DNA from: Bradyrhizobium sp. Arg816
GTDB lineage: Bacteria > Pseudomonadota > Alphaproteobacteria > Rhizobiales > Xanthobacteraceae
Assembly: GCF_029989365.1 (NCBI RefSeq)
Contig: NZ_JAPRAQ010000007.1
Span: 62,001-126,000, forward strand
DNA length: 64,000 bases
Direction: 5' to 3'
Shown here: positions 1 to 8,651 of the stretch, piece after piece
How positions within the stretch are numbered: position 1 is the stretch's first letter
Layout of the letters: the number at the start of each line of letters is the position of its first letter
Translations under genes and position numbers: made by a program
The notes under the pieces: generated by a model
The model's input: the letters and a program-made list of their open reading frames with translations, nothing else
The model's database searches: none
What the model was told of the DNA's origin: nothing

Positions 1-1
1 C

Positions 2-130
2 TTACTCTTGCTAGCAAGCATCTCGGAAAATCTCGGCCCCTGGGATGATTTTGAGTGGGGCATGATAAACGGAAAGCTCTCCGCTCTCCGTTGGGTCCTC
101 GGCGACGACTGGGATATGCTGGACACCTAG
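2..130 (+). CDS. 3' end of a gene cut by the window edge, unknown function
   Basis: An open frame runs from base 2 to a TAG at 128-130 and gives 42 residues that end in a Trp/Asp-rich tail ([19 protein letters not shown]). The composition looks like a real protein C-terminus and resembles the end of short hypothetical proteins I associate with Bradyrhizobium. The start lies outside the window, so the function cannot be judged. Confidence 0.5.
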   Translation, partial: LLLLASISENLGPWDDFEWGMINGKLSALRWVLGDDWDMLDT

Positions 131-364
131 TTTTCGCTCGCACTCGAGCAGTTAGCCGAGAAACGCTGCTGGACGCATCTCTGAACTGGAGCGTGCTGGC
201 GATACTGGCCAATCGAAGGTCAACAGCAGATGGCGGCAGCTAGCGCGATCCCAGTCGTGCGAACGGCCCCGGTAGCGAGTGGGGAGTGCACCCACCCCCA
301 CCTCGCCATACCGTGCCTTGTGCCTTACCCCGTTGCGACCGATGAGGCGGACCTGACCCAAAGG

Positions 365-889
365 CTAGGAGCCGATCACCGCGAACCTCCCCATCGCACG
401 CCGCTTGGACTGCCACACCTCTGCGTCGGACTGGTAGTGCATATGAAGATGACGCTCCGGCGTCAGTACGAAAACATCATCTCCCCAATCTTCGCCAACC
501 GCGCAGAGGCTGACTGCGGCCTGACGCATAAGTCGCGGCGCCAGCAATCTTGGCAACACTAACCGGTAGCAAACACCATCGTGGACAAAGAAGCCGAGCC
601 GGACCATGAGCGCGAATTCGCGGCTGAACATGCCATAGCCATCCGCGTACAGCTCGAATGCGGCGGCACAATTCTGTTGCCTCAGCTCATCGAGCGTTTC
701 ACGAGCGAAGGCCGATAAATCTGGAATGCCATCGGCGTGAAGCAGATAGGCCTGATCGTGGAACTCCCGATCCTCCTGCGCGGCCGACCATAAGGCTTCG
801 GCTTCACTCGCCTTGGCGAGCCAAGCCGCTTCAAACTCGGGTCGCTCTCTTGGCATCTCTAAGAGGACGTGCGTGGCAGAAGGCGACAT
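365..889 (-). CDS. hypothetical protein
   Basis: A 174-residue soluble protein with no signal peptide or membrane segment and no domain I recognise. I chose the ATG at 889 because an AGGAGAG Shine-Dalgarno lies about 8 nt upstream; an in-frame start at 952 would add 21 residues without such a site. The N-terminal half is rich in Glu and Ala. It sits alone, antisense to its neighbours, beside the recombinase gene at 1223, so it may be cargo of the mobile region. Confidence 0.55.
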   Translation of the reverse strand: MSPSATHVLLEMPRERPEFEAAWLAKASEAEALWSAAQEDREFHDQAYLLHADGIPDLSAFARETLDELRQQNCAAAFELYADGYGMFSREFALMVRLGFFVHDGVCYRLVLPRLLAPRLMRQAAVSLCAVGEDWGDDVFVLTPERHLHMHYQSDAEVWQSKRRAMGRFAVIGS

Positions 890-1222
890 CTTCGGCTCTC
901 CTATAGATTCCTTGGCGGGTAGGAAAACTGTGCTTTTGCGCCCGACTCTCAAGCACAGTATCGCAGCACGATGCTGAGCGAAATGCCTCGCCTAGTCGGA
1001 GGCCGAAAAATTTTGGCGCGCGGTGTTGCGAACGTTTGAGATGCGACTGTTGGGGGACGCCAGGGGGGCGGTCGCCAGGGTACCAGCCGCTGCCCCACAC
1101 CGTCACGGCTTCGGGCGTTGAGCTCTATTCAAATGCTTCCGTCCTCTTCCACGCGCGGCTCTTGCGCAGATTCGCGCCTTGTAACATACTGACGCTCGTT
1201 TGCTTGTTACGAGATTGATGAT
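890..1222. other. intergenic stretch upstream of the recombinase
   Basis: No gene is supported here. The stretch must hold the promoters of the divergent genes on each side, but no clear sigma-70 or other box can be picked out. Confidence 0.4.
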
Positions 1223-1873
1223 TTGCAGCCTATCGTCGCCTACTATCGCGTTTCCCGAGAGAAGCAGGGCCGCTCAGGCCTCGGCCTCGACGGCCAGCGG
1301 CGCCTCGTCTCGGTCTTCGCCAGCAACGAGGACATGGAGATCGCAGGCGAGTTTACAGAGGTCGAGACCGGCAAAGGTGCAGATGCGCTCGACAGGCGCC
1401 CGCAGCTCGCCGCTGCCTTGCGGAAAGCTAAACAGCTCAAGTGTCCGGTCGTTGTGGCCAAGCTGGATAGGCTTTCGCGCGACGTGGCATTCATCGCCGG
1501 TTTGATGGCGAAAAGGGTGCCGTTCATCGTTTCGGAGTTGGGCAAGGGCGTTGACCCCTTCATGCTGCACATCTATGCCGCTGTGGCGGAAAAGGAACGC
1601 AACGTCATCGCTGAACGCACCCGCCTAGCTCTTGCGGAGGCTAAGCATCGAGGCAAGCGGCTCGGCAATCAAAGACAGGCCGAAATCAACAAAGCCGCTG
1701 CAGCGAGTCGGGACGCTCGGCTAGAGCCTATCCTGAAGACCATGTGGGATCTTCCCTACCGGGAGATCGCGCAGGAGCTGACCGAGCGTGGGATACCCGC
1801 ACCTCGTGGAGGCGGTTGGAATGCAATGACGGTGATGCGCGTCATGAAGAGGCTTGGAGTTGGTGGCGACTAA
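1223..1873 (+). CDS. recombinase family protein (small serine recombinase)
   Basis: A 216-residue protein of the resolvase/invertase superfamily. The catalytic domain (about residues 1-135) shows the nucleophile motif YYRVSREKQ, with Ser at about residue 11, and the conserved AKLDRLSRD arginine block at about 75-83. A helix E-like stretch [10 protein letters not shown] follows. The last 60 residues form a small helix-turn-helix ending in [18 protein letters not shown]. The only plausible start is TTG at 1223, with a weak ribosome site. Such enzymes cut and rejoin DNA at short crossover sites. No neighbouring crossover site was recognised, so it could drive resolution, inversion or element excision. 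Confidence 0.85.
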   Translation: MQPIVAYYRVSREKQGRSGLGLDGQRRLVSVFASNEDMEIAGEFTEVETGKGADALDRRPQLAAALRKAKQLKCPVVVAKLDRLSRDVAFIAGLMAKRVPFIVSELGKGVDPFMLHIYAAVAEKERNVIAERTRLALAEAKHRGKRLGNQRQAEINKAAAASRDARLEPILKTMWDLPYREIAQELTERGIPAPRGGGWNAMTVMRVMKRLGVGGD

Positions 1874-1931
1874 GCGTTGACCACGAAGTGACGTCGGCGA
1901 GCGCTTCTTGACCGCTGCCGCCTTCCTCTCC

Positions 1932-2213
1932 TCATTCCACAGGGATGCCTCTGGCAGGCCGCTTACTTTTGCTGAACATTTTCCGGGAAAGTGCGTACTT
2001 CGCCTCTCGGTTTCGCTTGATGATCTGCAACCCGCGCCCACCGTGCTTCAAGCAGGTCGGAACGCCCTTCAAGGCGATGTTGCGGCAGCGCTGCCCCGTG
2101 CATCGCGCGATAGCCTCGCACAGCCGCCTGTTGGCGCGTCCCGGCTTAATCGCCGTTTGTATCCGAGACGCTCTCCATGCCGCGTTTCCGCTCCCGGCAG
2201 TCTTGTGACGCAT
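1932..2213 (-). CDS. HGG-motif small zinc-finger-like protein
   Basis: A 93-residue basic protein. Its centre has the pattern C-x4-C-x10-C-x2-H-G-G (CTGQRCRN...CLKHGG), typical of short mobile-element proteins carrying an HGG motif and probably able to bind one metal ion. The tail is Lys/Arg-rich. ATG 2213 has GAGGAG about 8 nt upstream; the frame stays open to 2282 but without a better start. It faces the serine recombinase gene tail to tail and probably belongs to the same element. The function is unknown. Confidence 0.6.
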   Translation of the reverse strand: MRHKTAGSGNAAWRASRIQTAIKPGRANRRLCEAIARCTGQRCRNIALKGVPTCLKHGGRGLQIIKRNREAKYALSRKMFSKSKRPARGIPVE

Positions 2214-2514
2214 CCTCCCGGCTCCTCTGTCACTAGCTTGTTTGGCTACAACAAAGGTGGCGCCACCATGTATTTTGCACAAGGATGAGACTCAGTTTGC
2301 CCGCACAAGGCGCCTCAATGGCCTAATGGCCGCTATTCCTCTGGTGAGTTCGTGGCGGAGTATCGGCTTCATCAGTTGATTTGGTGGCGCTCATTTGCGC
2401 ATTGGTGCTCCGTTGGGGAAAGGCTAATGCGCGCACATTTGCGCATTAGCTTTTCCCTTAGGGCACCGATCAATAACGCGCAGATTGGCTTGCGCCATTG
2501 CTGCGCCATTGGCT

Positions 2515-4533
2515 TCAATCCAATGCGCATATTGTTCCCGGCCTCTTGGCGTTGTCGACCCGGAGGCCCTTCACAGTCTTTCGGGTTTCTGGATTGTTGT
2601 ACTCGAACTCGACCAGGAGCCCGCTCCGCAACCACGTCTGGATGACCTTGCGGGCCTCTCGCTCGGGCTTTTCTGGCGCGTGCTTGCTGACGACCTGCCA
2701 AGCCGCGCGGGTGGAGGCGTTCGGCGCAGCCGTGTAGAAGGTGCCGTCCGGCAAGCCTCGATCGATCTCAGTCAGCATGCTGTTCAGCCGAGCATCCGGC
2801 AAATCCGCCCACAGACGCGGAGGGTTCCAGACCTCGACCGTTTGAACTTCGTCACCATTGGGATACATGTCCGTCTCATTGCCGATCCTGACGCCAATCA
2901 ACTTGAACCAAGTTTCGCGACCGCCAACGGCAGCAAGGTTCACCTTGGCGCGGTCGTAGCGAACATATTGCCGGCGCTGCCCCTCAGAGATGCCGTACTG
3001 TTGCGCCTCCGCCTCACTCATTGGCGTCAAGGTGTAGGCCAGCCGGGTGGCATCGATGAGGGCGCTCGCGCCTCGACCGCGATGTGCGTCGCCCGGTCTG
3101 TCTTGGCCCTTTGAGGTATGGTGGGGCACGTCGACGGCGATATCATAGCGTATGGCAATGTCTGACAACGCTTGAAGAACGCCATCCACGGCCGAGTTCG
3201 AGTTCTCCTCGATGCGGTGGGCCTTCACCAAGGGATCGATGATAACGCAATCGATGTCGTGCCTCTCGATCGCCGCCTCGAGGTGGCCCCTGAGCTGCCC
3301 GTCCATGATATGGCCGGCGGCGTTCATAACTTTCAGCTTACCTGCGCTCGCGCCCGGCGCGGCGAGGAATAGCCAACCATCCAGCTCCGACCTGGCGATG
3401 TCGTAGTGAAGGCAGGCAGCCAGGATGCGCCGGCGCAACTCGTCCGCGTCATCCTCCAAACTAACAATCAGCACGCGGCAGCGTTGGAAGACGTGCTCAT
3501 CAGTCAGTCGGCGCCCGGTGGCGAGTGCGAGGGCCTGGAGAATCCGCATGGCAGACTTGCCAGTGCCTCCCCCGGCCAAGAGCGAGCTCACATATCGGCG
3601 GCAAAGGCTATTGCCGAGCAACCACGCGCGCGGCGGCGGCGCGTCGCGATCGAGAGCAGCGTTCCACTCCTGAAGTCCTGCGCCGCCATTTGACACCGGA
3701 AACTTCTGTTCCGCGCTTTCGACAAGACGCGGGATCTCCGCGTACCGTTCGCGCCACCTATCATCCCTAGGTGCAGCCGAGGCCTCCATGAGCGCCCGCA
3801 ATTGATTGACCGCGGCCCCCGGGCTCGTGCCGGAAGACGTCATCTTGGCGGCAAGGCCGCGCAGGGAGTCGTGCAACGCATGGCCCGCGATGACGTTTGC
3901 GGTCAATTCTTTCCAATCGCTCGGGCCGGCCAGGTCAGCGTCGGAGCCCTTGCCTTTGTGGAGCGGCCGCCGGTAGCCAAAGTTCGCCTCCAGCAGCGCG
4001 ACAATATCCGTAACGAGCTGCTGGGCCTCACCGCCGCTGATGTGCGGCAATTCCGCAAGAAGGACTCGCCCGGGCTCTCCGCCGTGCCAGCAATAGCTCT
4101 GGCCGGTGTCCGGGTGGACGCCATTGACAACGAGTTGTTGCCCGTCGCACAGGAACTCGATCTTTTCACTTACACCATTCGGTGCCGTGAGGTTCGCAGT
4201 GATCTTTTTGAAGACTTGATCAGTGCGGAACAATATTGCCCGCTTGGGCGGCTTCCCGATCCGAACCAGGACATGCCCGTAACGGTCCTTGATCAGGTCT
4301 TCAACTGCCTGAGCCGCATCCGCGTTGAGGATGTCGATGTCCAGCGAGGGCATTCGCCGCGTCAGGCAGCCCGTGTTCGTTGCGTGGGGGTAGAGTTTAC
4401 TCCAGATTTCAATGTCGCCTGCTGACGTCTGGTCCCGCTTCTGCCAGCCCTCGATGATCGGGCGCTTGCCGACCAGCGGCAGCGGCTCATAGCCACCACG
4501 CAACAAGATCTGGCGCACGTCCATCGGCGTCAT
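2515..4533 (-). CDS. primase-polymerase / AAA-type helicase fusion protein
   Basis: A 672-residue two-part replication protein. Residues 1-165 form a Prim-Pol (bifunctional DNA primase/polymerase) domain: the PLVGKRPIIEGW entry, the catalytic Asp pair in SLDIDI (about 65 and 67) and the GVHPDTGQSYCWHGG block (about 138-152). Residues 305-520 form a RepA/AAA_25-type ATPase with Walker A GGGTGKS (about 321-327), Walker B CVIIDPL and a PHHTSKG motor motif. The C-terminal 130 residues are probably DNA-binding. It should prime and unwind DNA for autonomous replication of an element. The ATG overlaps the stop of the upstream gene (ATGA), so it is the distal gene of the operon 5979>2515. Confidence 0.85.
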   Translation of the reverse strand: MTPMDVRQILLRGGYEPLPLVGKRPIIEGWQKRDQTSAGDIEIWSKLYPHATNTGCLTRRMPSLDIDILNADAAQAVEDLIKDRYGHVLVRIGKPPKRAILFRTDQVFKKITANLTAPNGVSEKIEFLCDGQQLVVNGVHPDTGQSYCWHGGEPGRVLLAELPHISGGEAQQLVTDIVALLEANFGYRRPLHKGKGSDADLAGPSDWKELTANVIAGHALHDSLRGLAAKMTSSGTSPGAAVNQLRALMEASAAPRDDRWRERYAEIPRLVESAEQKFPVSNGGAGLQEWNAALDRDAPPPRAWLLGNSLCRRYVSSLLAGGGTGKSAMRILQALALATGRRLTDEHVFQRCRVLIVSLEDDADELRRRILAACLHYDIARSELDGWLFLAAPGASAGKLKVMNAAGHIMDGQLRGHLEAAIERHDIDCVIIDPLVKAHRIEENSNSAVDGVLQALSDIAIRYDIAVDVPHHTSKGQDRPGDAHRGRGASALIDATRLAYTLTPMSEAEAQQYGISEGQRRQYVRYDRAKVNLAAVGGRETWFKLIGVRIGNETDMYPNGDEVQTVEVWNPPRLWADLPDARLNSMLTEIDRGLPDGTFYTAAPNASTRAAWQVVSKHAPEKPEREARKVIQTWLRSGLLVEFEYNNPETRKTVKGLRVDNAKRPGTICALD

Positions 4534-4880
4534 GCATTTCCCCCTGCACCGCCACCATGGACGACCCGGCTCATGAAGTCGTGGAACGCCGCATCAGACC
4601 GGATCAGCTCGATACGACGGTGCAGCCGCTTCCGGAGCTCTCTCAGCGTCTTGGAGGTGACGGCCTTGGAGTGCGTTGCTGCCAGAGACATGGAGAGCAT
4701 CCCGGCAAGCGCGGTGGTCAGGGCAGACGCCGTCTCCGCAGTTCTGAAGATAACCACGCCGGAGTCGTCCACCCTTGAGGTCTCTATGATGGCCTTGGTG
4801 ATCGCCGCCGACATCGCGCTCTCAAACGTCTCATCGTAGTGGTCGAACGCCCCTGCGTATTTGCCGTGAGGATCGGTCAT
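4530..4880 (-). CDS. small operon protein, unknown function
   Basis: A 116-residue protein starting MTDPHGKYAGAFDHY. ATG 4880 overlaps the TGA of the ParB-like gene, and its own TGA overlaps the ATG of the primase-helicase, so it is translationally coupled on both sides. It is predicted to be mostly helical and basic in the last third (LRELRKRLHRRIELIRSD). The tight coupling suggests a helper in replication or plasmid-like maintenance. An in-frame extension to 4964 is unlikely because it would overlap the upstream gene deeply. Confidence 0.7.
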   Translation of the reverse strand: MTDPHGKYAGAFDHYDETFESAMSAAITKAIIETSRVDDSGVVIFRTAETASALTTALAGMLSMSLAATHSKAVTSKTLRELRKRLHRRIELIRSDAAFHDFMSRVVHGGGAGGNA

Positions 4881-5581
4881 GGTACGGACTCGACGTCTCT
4901 GACGTACGCCGGGCCGGTGAACCCCAGGAACTGCTCCCTCTCTTTGCAGGATGCCCTGCGCCACGCCTCGGTCAACTCGCCGTAGACCGAGGTGCCGTGG
5001 TTCGCGACGACCACGTCACCCTGAGCCACATCAAGCTGCAGCGCCCCTTTTAAGTTGGCAGTGGATCCTCTGCCGTCTCGCCTGCGCCTGCCGTCCCTGC
5101 CGATCGTCTCCCTCAACTGGGGAATTTCCCCACTTGATTGTTCCTTTGCGCGGACCGAAGCGACCGTCTTGTGATCGACCTTCACGATCGCGGCGATCTG
5201 GCGGTTCGACTTGTCTGGCGCCAAGATCAAAAGCTTGGCGATCAGTTCCTGTTTTTGCTCCGTGGAGAGATGTCGTCGCAGGAAGTTCTTGGAGAGCACG
5301 TAGCTGATCGGGTCCCGGCCCGCTGCGTTGCGATGCGGGATGTTCTCCCAGTCAGGTTTTCCATTGGCGGTGACCAGCGTTGCGCCAGCCATTTCCATCG
5401 CGTCAAGCCGATTGCGGCCATCCAGCAACTGGCCCTCGAACACTGCGACGCCCTCATGCAGGCGGTTCTTCTGGATGTCGTCGCCGAGCTCTTGCAGCTC
5501 CTGCTCGGACATGAGCGTCAGCAGCTCGGCAGCTGGATGGATCGGCAGCGCGTCACGCCACGACAGTTTGCCTTTTGTCAT
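4877..5581 (-). CDS. ParB/Spo0J-like nuclease-fold protein
   Basis: A 234-residue protein with a ParB N-terminal-type domain (about 10-110): IHPAAELLTLMSEQELQELGDDI, then VFEGQLLDGRNRLDAM, the signature box of ParB-like proteins. A helix-turn-helix follows (SNRQIAAIVKVDHKTVASVRAK, about 130-152), and the C-terminus is basic. Such proteins occur in phages and integrative elements as regulators or DNA-binding factors; there is no ParA partner here, so true partition is unlikely. ATG 5581 is preferred over GTG 5590 from the spacing to AGAGGGG. It is second in the operon after the AlpA-like gene. Confidence 0.8.
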   Translation of the reverse strand: MTKGKLSWRDALPIHPAAELLTLMSEQELQELGDDIQKNRLHEGVAVFEGQLLDGRNRLDAMEMAGATLVTANGKPDWENIPHRNAAGRDPISYVLSKNFLRRHLSTEQKQELIAKLLILAPDKSNRQIAAIVKVDHKTVASVRAKEQSSGEIPQLRETIGRDGRRRRDGRGSTANLKGALQLDVAQGDVVVANHGTSVYGELTEAWRRASCKEREQFLGFTGPAYVRDVESVP

Positions 5582-5700
5582 ACCGGTCACCCCTCTTGCG
5601 CGAGAGATCCGACCGGCGTATTGGAAGGGCGTTGGAAACGCCGATCGTTCTCCGGTCGGGATTTAGAAACGCCGCCCCACTCTCCGGGGCGGCGTCTTGC

Positions 5701-5979
5701 TTAGGCGGCCTCTTCGGCCTGGCGCTGCCTATCTCGTTTATTGGCAGCGATGCTCGCGGCCTTCTCTTCTCGCTCAGCAATCCACGCGGCCACGGCCTCG
5801 TCCGCGATGCGGATGCCGGTGCGGCCAAGCACCATTTCGCGGGGCCCCCAGCCCTCGCGCTTTGCTCGTTCGTACGTGGATCTCGAGATGCCGACTGAGG
5901 AGCAGAACTCATCGACGGTCCAGGACGCACGCGGCACCGGATTGCGCAGACTATTCTCCTCGCGCGATCGACACGCCAT
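5701..5979 (-). CDS. AlpA/excisionase-like DNA-binding protein
   Basis: A 92-residue protein with a MerR/AlpA-type winged helix: SWTVDEFCSSVGISRSTYERAKREGWGPREMVLGRTGIRI, followed by AVAAWIAERE. The tail is strongly charged. ATG 5979 has the strong Shine-Dalgarno AGAGGAG; an upstream ATG at 6015 lacks one. It is the promoter-proximal gene of the minus-strand replication operon and diverges from a second AlpA-type gene at 6258, an arrangement typical of satellite or ICE control switches. The likely role is transcription control or excision. Confidence 0.75.
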   Translation of the reverse strand: MACRSREENSLRNPVPRASWTVDEFCSSVGISRSTYERAKREGWGPREMVLGRTGIRIADEAVAAWIAEREEKAASIAANKRDRQRQAEEAA

Positions 5980-6012
5980 GATGCTTCTCCTCTTTAGGAT
6001 GCCGAGTGCCTT

Positions 6013-6257
6013 CACTCACCTTGTTGACGAACAGTGTGCGCTCGACCTTCGAACGTGAAAAGAATTTTTCTGAAAAACGAGAGCTTACTTTTGGTTAGCT
6101 CAAGAATCTCAAAATCTAAAAAACCCCTGCAACACAGGTACTTCTTAAACAGCTTTCTTTTAGTTAGTCCCAAACTCGTGATCGAACAGACACTCGACTG
6201 AATCTGGCCTCGCGCTATCGTGGCCGCATGCTGTTTCAAGGAATATCGAGGTGAAGC
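6013..6257. promoter_or_regulatory. AT-rich divergent control region with imperfect direct repeats
   Basis: This 245-bp stretch between the two divergent AlpA-type genes is much richer in A and T than its surroundings. It contains two similar blocks, GCTTACTTTTGGTTAGCT near 6083 and GCTTTCTTTTAGTTAGT near 6152, about 70 bp apart. They could be operators for an AlpA-type protein or iterons of a replication origin. Promoters for both operons must lie here. Confidence 0.45.
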
Positions 6258-6530
6258 ATGACGACCACCTCCAGGCGAAGCGACCGGCACGACCTGCGGC
6301 CCATGCTAACTGAGCAAATGGTTCTCGAGCTTGTCCCGATCTCTCGCACCACTCTTTTTCGCCTCGAGCGCGCCGGCAAATTTCCGCGCTCGGTCTACGT
6401 CAGCCCGAACAGGCGGTTCTGGTTTCGCGATCAAGTCGTCGCGTGGCAGACCGCTATCAACGACAATGATGAGCGCAACCCGAAGCGAGGACGCGGCAAG
6501 GGGCGACGGCGGCAAAGCATTGCATCGTGA
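6258..6530 (+). CDS. AlpA family phage-type regulator
   Basis: A 90-residue protein with the classic AlpA fold: MLTEQMVLELVPISRTTLFRLERAGKFPRSVYVSPNRRFWFRDQVVAWQ (residues 16-64), followed by a basic RGKGRRR tail. AlpA proteins activate integrase or excision genes in satellites and prophages. GAGGTGAAGC precedes the ATG. It diverges from the ParB-like/primase operon. Its C-terminal half is duplicated about 210 bp downstream. Confidence 0.85.
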   Translation: MTTTSRRSDRHDLRPMLTEQMVLELVPISRTTLFRLERAGKFPRSVYVSPNRRFWFRDQVVAWQTAINDNDERNPKRGRGKGRRRQSIAS

Positions 6531-6589
6531 GCTGAACGTCAGAAGGCCGGGAGAATGCCATGCCCACGCCGCGCCAGATGGTGACGAGC

Positions 6590-6729
6590 CCAAAGTTCCC
6601 GCGCCTGGTCTAGGTCAGCCCAACCGACGACTTTGGCTTCGCGATCAAGTCGTCGCGTGGCAGACCGCTATCAACGACAATGATGAGCGCGATCCGAAGA
6701 GAGGGCGAGGCAAGGCACGTCAACATTAG
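6590..6729 (+). pseudogene. decayed partial duplicate of the AlpA gene
   Basis: Bases about 6600-6722 repeat the 3' half of the intact gene (about 6385-6507) with only a few changes, notably a near-identical 50-bp run coding DQVVAWQTAINDNDER. The copy has no start or N-terminal helices and ends at TAG. It arose by local tandem duplication followed by loss of the 5' part. Confidence 0.7.
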
Positions 6730-6894
6730 GCATTTGGCTCTCGGCCGCCAAAGCCAGCGTTATGGTCGATTCATATTCGTCCTCATGGAATAGCCTTTGC
6801 GCCTGAGATCGAAACGGTGTCACCTCTTCCCCGAGCACAGTTAACGTCCTGGCCTGATTGAGGACTGTTCCGATGCGCCTTCCAGTCCTTTATC

Positions 6895-7134
6895 GTGAGC
6901 GGCGCACTCTACGCCGCCACATCCGTGCAGGCGCAGACCTACGATCCCGCTTACCCGGTTTGCCTCCAAGTCTACACGGGCGGCTTCATGGATTACTATT
7001 TCGAGTGCGCCTACACCAATATGGCCCAGTGTCAGGCCTCCGCATCGGGGCGCAGGGCATCATGCGTGGTCAATCCTTACTATGCCGGGAAAGGCAGGAA
7101 GCCCGCAGTGCGTCACAAGCGAACGCATCAGTGA
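6895..7134 (+). pseudogene. DUF3551 secreted protein with a frameshift in the signal peptide
   Basis: The body YDPAYPVCLQVYTGGFMDYYFECAYT, followed by QCQASASGR and CVVNPYY, is the DUF3551 family with its four Cys. The family normally starts with MR(x)PV and a hydrophobic signal peptide ending AQA. Here ATG 6873 reads MRLPVLYRERR in one frame, while the hydrophobic stretch GALYAATSVQAQ lies in the other. One or two bases have therefore been lost or gained near 6890. A GTG at 6895 could give a 79-residue product with a stunted signal. The family is found mostly in Bradyrhizobium; its role is unknown. Confidence 0.7.
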
Positions 7135-7572
7135 CGACGTAATGCCGTCTGCTCTCGGTGCGCGCCGCCTGCCGCGATGTGACGCAGATCCCAACGTCAC
7201 TGTGACGGATTTGCCCAGTGTGATGCCGCGCTCGATGCGCGACGACGCGACGCGCACCAGCGTGGACGGAGCACGATCGCGCTCCAAAGAGAACGGAGCT
7301 GGACCGTCGAAAGTGACCACCCTCCGCGCGGCCTTGCCGGGTCCCCCAAGGAACGCCCCCTTCGCGGGGTACGCGCGACCGCGCCGTCTGAGGATATTTG
7401 CTGTTTCTTTGATTTCGCGCTTTCGTTTTGTACCAACTCGCACAGAAATGTGGTGCGCGGAGTGGCTTGCGCAAGCCATATTCAGGGTTGGAACGCGGGG
7501 ACCGACATAAGGTTTGCTTTTTGCGCATCATCGCGCTGCGCCGACGGACGCGCGCTGCATTGGAGGCGCTGC
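7135..7572. other. intergenic stretch without a supported gene
   Basis: Open frames exist on both strands, but they have Arg-rich shadow composition and poor starts, and nothing is recognisable. The promoter for the small gene at 7573 may lie at its right end. Confidence 0.4.
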
Positions 7573-7770
7573 ATGAAAATCATCGTTGATGAAACCGGCG
7601 AGGTCATCGCCATAGCAACGAATGATTATATTCTGCTCGGGGGCCACCATCGCCTGGCGGTGGCGGGCAGCATCGGCAAAAGATTGTTCTGGCGAGATAC
7701 CGGCGAACCTGTGAAGCTTGATTTCTTCTTCAAGCACCATCCGCATGGAAATTCCCGCCGTTCAGCGTGA
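7573..7770 (+). CDS. small hypothetical protein
   Basis: A 65-residue product starting MKIIVDETGEVIAIATNDYILLGGHHRLAVAGSIGKR. GGAGG lies 7 nt before ATG 7573. The sequence is well ordered (alternating hydrophobic strands) and unlike antisense noise, but I do not recognise the family. Confidence 0.45.
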   Translation: MKIIVDETGEVIAIATNDYILLGGHHRLAVAGSIGKRLFWRDTGEPVKLDFFFKHHPHGNSRRSA

Positions 7771-7856
7771 GCCGTTCGCCCTACTATCCTTTGAGTGGGC
7801 ATCCGGCATATCAGCGCGTGCAAGATCAGCTCTGAGCCCGCATCCGGTGTGGCGGC

Positions 7857-8129
7857 CTAGGGGAAGCGCCAAAAGGCCACTAGACGCCGCAGAAGCTTCC
7901 AGACTGGCCGGGATGCAGACGCGTCCCCGCCGTTAGGAGCGATGGAGGGCGCGCCGCCCTCCAACTCGGCAAGCCGCTCGACCAAACCTTCCAGTCGCAA
8001 CGGTAGCGGCTCGGCATCGTCCGCGAGGGCACCACGAAGCCGCTCGCCAATCTCCTTGCGGATCGCCCGGCATTGCTCAGGGTCTGGGGAATGGTCAGGG
8101 GTGAAGTGGGTTGCAGGGACCTCAACCAT
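7857..8129 (-). CDS. small acidic protein, weakly NepR-like
   Basis: A 90-residue protein. The central segment AIRKEIGERLRGALADDAEPLPLRLEGLVERLAELE has the pattern IGxxLR...PxPxRxxxLxxxL seen in NepR anti-sigma factors of the alphaproteobacterial general stress response, but there is no PhyR or EcfG gene beside it. It may equally be an unrelated helical protein conserved in Bradyrhizobium. ATG 8129 is preferred over 8138. Confidence 0.5.
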   Translation of the reverse strand: MVEVPATHFTPDHSPDPEQCRAIRKEIGERLRGALADDAEPLPLRLEGLVERLAELEGGAPSIAPNGGDASASRPVWKLLRRLVAFWRFP

Positions 8130-8138
8130 GGCGGCCAC

Positions 8139-8488
8139 CCTCGGCTTGGGCTTCGTTGCCCGGCAACTTCCGCGCTGCTGCGCTCACAACGCGCATCGGG
8201 CTTGCTCAGGTCCGGCGAGATCGCGATTTTTTATCATAGGTAAATCTGCATGGGCGTTGCGACACAATCCGCGTCCGCACAATTCGGTAAAACAGACTGA
8301 TCTTTCTTCTAGGAACCTACTCGGTTCGGTCCTATTCGCATCACCGGCCGAGGCACTGCCCGTAGGCGTCGGTGGCTGAGAGACCGATTGCGCTCCCGCC
8401 TGCACAAAGAGGGGATCGCATGCTGGCACACAGCGATATCAGCACTATCAGAGCTGGCTCTTTCGAGATGACGTAAATCTGCGCGCGT
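8139..8488. other. intergenic stretch
   Basis: No gene was recognised. A short A/T-rich segment at about 8225-8320 could hold promoters. Confidence 0.35.
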
Positions 8489-8650
8489 ATGCGTGAGACA
8501 GTGGCAAACTCGCGGGAAATACTAAAGACGCCAGCGCCCGACACCTTCCTTGGTCGCCAGCATTACGCGATGCTTTCGCTGCCTGAGCGAGACGAGGATG
8601 ACATGGCGGCCGTTGCCATCTTGCTCATTGCGAAGGTCGAGGAGCAGTGA
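8489..8650 (+). CDS. very small protein, first of a pair
   Basis: A 53-residue frame starting MRETVANSREILKTPAPDTF and ending in IAKVEEQ. Only one base separates its TGA (8648-8650) from the ATG of the next gene (8652), so the two are probably co-translated. The segment DTFLGRQHYAMLSLPERDED looks conserved rather than random. There is no known domain. Confidence 0.5.
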   Translation: MRETVANSREILKTPAPDTFLGRQHYAMLSLPERDEDDMAAVAILLIAKVEEQ

Positions 8651-8651
8651 C

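Noticed and set aside
4877-5581. Plasmid partition system
   Set aside because: A ParB-like domain is present but no ParA ATPase and no parS-like repeats were seen; a regulator or element factor is more likely.
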